6,265 bases of DNA from an uncultured Lachnospiraceae bacterium (GTDB taxonomy: Bacteria; Bacillota; Clostridia; Lachnospirales; Lachnospiraceae). The stretch lies in the NCBI GenBank assembly GCA_900539175.1, contig UQAW01000133.1, forward strand, positions 1 to 6,265. The letters run 5' to 3'. The position numbers and the translations under genes are program-made. Below are positions 4,733 to 6,265 of the stretch, piece after piece. Each line of letters begins with the position of its first letter. The first letter of the stretch is position 1. Under the pieces are notes generated by a model, which saw only the letters and a list, made by a program, of their open reading frames with translations, was not told the origin of the DNA and searched no databases.

Positions 4733-6115
4733 CTAATTTTTCCTCCAGGAACACAAAAATTTATTCTTTACCACACCATTCAACAGTTTTCCCCATCCCA
4801 GGGCAAATCCATCGACACAGATTAATTTCCATCCATTTTTCTGATCATCATTCTCACCCGCACAGATTGTTTCACCGCGCAAATAACGTTCTACACGTTC
4901 ATCTTCACGAGGCAAACATATATGCTGCCCACATACATCCGCAGAAAGCGCCATCGCCCATGCCTGAGAAGGTTCAAACCTGTTCTTTTTAAATTCTCCC
5001 AAATACAGTCCATTTCGCAGGAAGCGTATCCCTTTAACACGTTCCGGCAATTCCGGAACCAGATAAGCCTTTCCATTTTTTGCTTCTACCCTGTCAAATT
5101 CCAACCTTATTCCTGTCTCCTGTAAAAACGCCTTCAATAATCCTTTCTCCGTTTTGTCCATTCCGGAGATTTTCAATGTTGCGGCCTTTTCTTTATTTCC
5201 ATATTCCTCCCGTTTTTTCAACAAAGCAAGGAAATGCCCCTCTCCATTCATACAATTGGGCCAAATATGAACGCATTTTCTTAATTCCTGATTTTCATCC
5301 GCCCACTCAGGTACACCTGGCCGGAAGCCTTCAAAGGGTTCCATCTCAATCACTTCCATCTCCGGAAAAGATTGAAGCAGCCAGGCTATGGTTCCCTCAT
5401 TCTCCTGCGGAGCAAAGGTACAGGTAGAATACAGCATCATGCCGCCTGGGCGCAGCATCTTCACAGCATTTTCCACGATATCCTTCTGAATCCTGGAAAA
5501 ATACTCCGGACGCTCCAAGTCCCAGGTTTTCACCACTTCCGGCGCCTTCCGGAACATGCCTTCTCCGGAACAGGGAGCATCCACCAATACTTTGTCAAAC
5601 CAGCCTTCGAATGCCTGCGCTAACTTACCGGGCAATTCATTTGTCACAAAAGCATTAGAAGCGCCGAATAATTCCAGATTATGCAGCAACGCCTTTGCTC
5701 TGGAATTGCTGATATCATTTGCCACCAATGTACCCTTCCCCTGCAGACGTGCAGCCAGTTCTGTTGCCTTTCCACCAGGCGCTGCACAAAGATCCAATAC
5801 CCGCTCCCCCGGAGTTACCGGCAAACGGCTGGCAGGCGTCATGGCAGACGGTTCCTGAAGATAATACATACCAGCCGCATAATAAGGATCCTGAGCAGGA
5901 CGAATCTCCTCTGTATAAAAATATCCATTTGAGATCCAGGGTACAGGCGTAATCGGAAAAGGTGCAATCTGCTGAAATTCCTGCGGCGTTATCTTCAAGG
6001 TATTAACACGGAGGCCATATTGACGCGGAGAATTGTAACTCTCCAGAAATTCCTGATATGTTGTTCCCAGCATTTCGCTCATACGTTTTTGAAATTGTTC
6101 CGGTAATGTAATCAT
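4733..6115 (-). CDS. rsmF: RsmF-type 16S rRNA (cytosine-C5) methyltransferase
   Basis: An S-adenosylmethionine-dependent RNA m5C methyltransferase of the NOL1/NOP2/Sun family; RsmF enzymes modify cytosines near position 1407 of 16S rRNA. In the 460-residue product the N-terminal segment LPEQFQKRM to LRVNTLK (4-40) precedes the Rossmann core. SAM motif I is DLCAAPGGKA (108-117), the acidic residue after strand 2 is Asp134, motif IV is DAPCSGEGMFRK (179-190, Cys182) and motif VI is STCTFAPQENEG (230-241) with the likely nucleophile Cys232. The C-terminal part carries NGLYLGEFKKNRFEPS (368-383) and VDGFALGWGK (434-443), as in RsmF with its extra RNA-binding region, which makes RsmB unlikely. I chose the ATG at 6115. 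A GTG at 6145 has a GGAG, but that GGAG lies between the predicted -10 and the start of transcription, so it would not be in the mRNA. The exact target cytosines are unknown. Confidence 0.93.
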   Translation of the reverse strand: MITLPEQFQKRMSEMLGTTYQEFLESYNSPRQYGLRVNTLKITPQEFQQIAPFPITPVPWISNGYFYTEEIRPAQDPYYAAGMYYLQEPSAMTPASRLPVTPGERVLDLCAAPGGKATELAARLQGKGTLVANDISNSRAKALLHNLELFGASNAFVTNELPGKLAQAFEGWFDKVLVDAPCSGEGMFRKAPEVVKTWDLERPEYFSRIQKDIVENAVKMLRPGGMMLYSTCTFAPQENEGTIAWLLQSFPEMEVIEMEPFEGFRPGVPEWADENQELRKCVHIWPNCMNGEGHFLALLKKREEYGNKEKAATLKISGMDKTEKGLLKAFLQETGIRLEFDRVEAKNGKAYLVPELPERVKGIRFLRNGLYLGEFKKNRFEPSQAWAMALSADVCGQHICLPREDERVERYLRGETICAGENDDQKNGWKLICVDGFALGWGKLLNGVVKNKFLCSWRKN

Positions 6116-6126
6116 TTTTTCGAGTA

Positions 6127-6131
6127 CCTTT
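6127..6131 (-). promoter_or_regulatory. Ribosome binding site for the methyltransferase ATG
   Basis: AAAGG lies 11 bases before the ATG at 6115, at the long end of normal spacing. It is the only Shine-Dalgarno match inside the predicted leader of about 35 bases. Confidence 0.5.
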
Positions 6132-6157
6132 CTTTCATTTATCACAAGATTTTCTCC

Positions 6158-6186
6158 ATTATATAGAAATCAACTGCTTTTTTCAA
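6158..6186 (-). promoter_or_regulatory. Sigma-A promoter of the methyltransferase gene
   Basis: On the minus strand TTGAAA (6181-6186, five of six consensus bases) is followed by 17 bases and a perfect TATAAT (6158-6163). Transcription should start near 6150-6151, about 35 bases before the ATG at 6115. This makes the gene the first of its own unit. Confidence 0.88.
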
Positions 6187-6217
6187 CATCATTTACTATG
6201 AAAGTTCCGGACAGCGG

Positions 6218-6254
6218 CCATGAGGAGCGCATGCTTGCATGCGGCGAGTCATGG
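6218..6254. repeat. Two-part palindrome at the right edge
   Basis: CGCATGC and GCATGCG (6228-6243) are perfectly complementary with only TT between them. Outside an unpaired 4- and 5-base step, CCATGA (6218-6223) and TCATGG (6249-6254) also pair, giving 13 pairs in 37 bases. It lies about 30 bases upstream of the methyltransferase promoter. No T-run follows on the minus strand. It may be an interspersed repeat or belong to whatever lies beyond the edge. Confidence 0.55.
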
Positions 6255-6265
6255 ACATTGGACGG

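Noticed and set aside
5080..5952. Several overlapping plus-strand frames opposite the methyltransferase
   Set aside because: All lie antisense to a gene with intact SAM and catalytic motifs. They overlap each other in different frames and match no family I recognise.
1..6265. CRISPR array, transposon, prophage or defence system
   Set aside because: No regularly spaced direct repeats, transposase, integrase or defence-type domains are seen on either strand. No duplicated tRNA 3' end suggests an integration site beside tRNA-Ser or tRNA-Pro, though the area left of position 1 cannot be seen.

Overview
The window looks like a housekeeping stretch from a low-to-moderate GC Firmicute, most likely a clostridial gut-type bacterium of the Lachnospiraceae. 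This is inferred from the protein sequence style, strong Shine-Dalgarno sites, near-consensus sigma-A promoters with AT-rich upstream tracts, tRNAs without encoded CCA, and an exported coiled-coil protein ending in a 3D domain. Every gene I can support is on the minus strand, so transcription runs from high to low coordinates.

In transcription order: (1) a palindrome at the right edge (6218-6254), then a promoter at 6158-6186 driving an RsmF-type rRNA m5C methyltransferase (4733-6115). (2) A short AT-rich gap, an extended -10 promoter (4609-4637) and a secreted coiled-coil protein with a C-terminal 3D domain (3320-4567), followed by a two-tier hairpin (3251-3305). (3) A consensus promoter (3174-3202), tRNA-Pro(CGG) (3064-3137) and a strong intrinsic terminator (3018-3051). 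(4) rnz (ribonuclease Z, 2064-2978), tsaD (957-1979) and ispD (214-912), closely spaced and with no internal terminator visible. A 20-bp palindrome (2017-2036) lies between rnz and tsaD. (5) A consensus promoter (167-195) and a structured leader in front of tRNA-Ser(UGA) (4-89) at the left edge.

Most of the genes serve translation. RNase Z trims 3' trailers of tRNAs that lack encoded CCA, and both tRNAs here are of that kind. TsaD makes t6A37 on tRNAs reading ANN codons, and the RsmF-type enzyme methylates 16S rRNA. IspD (MEP isoprenoid pathway) and the 3D-domain protein (cell wall) are the exceptions. I find no mobile element, CRISPR array, phage gene or defence system, and no gap longer than about 185 bases between genes. 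The points most worth a second look are regulatory or structural: rnz sits behind a tRNA-Pro terminator without a visible promoter of its own, the 3D domain lacks the first of its three hallmark aspartates, and several palindromes are unexplained.
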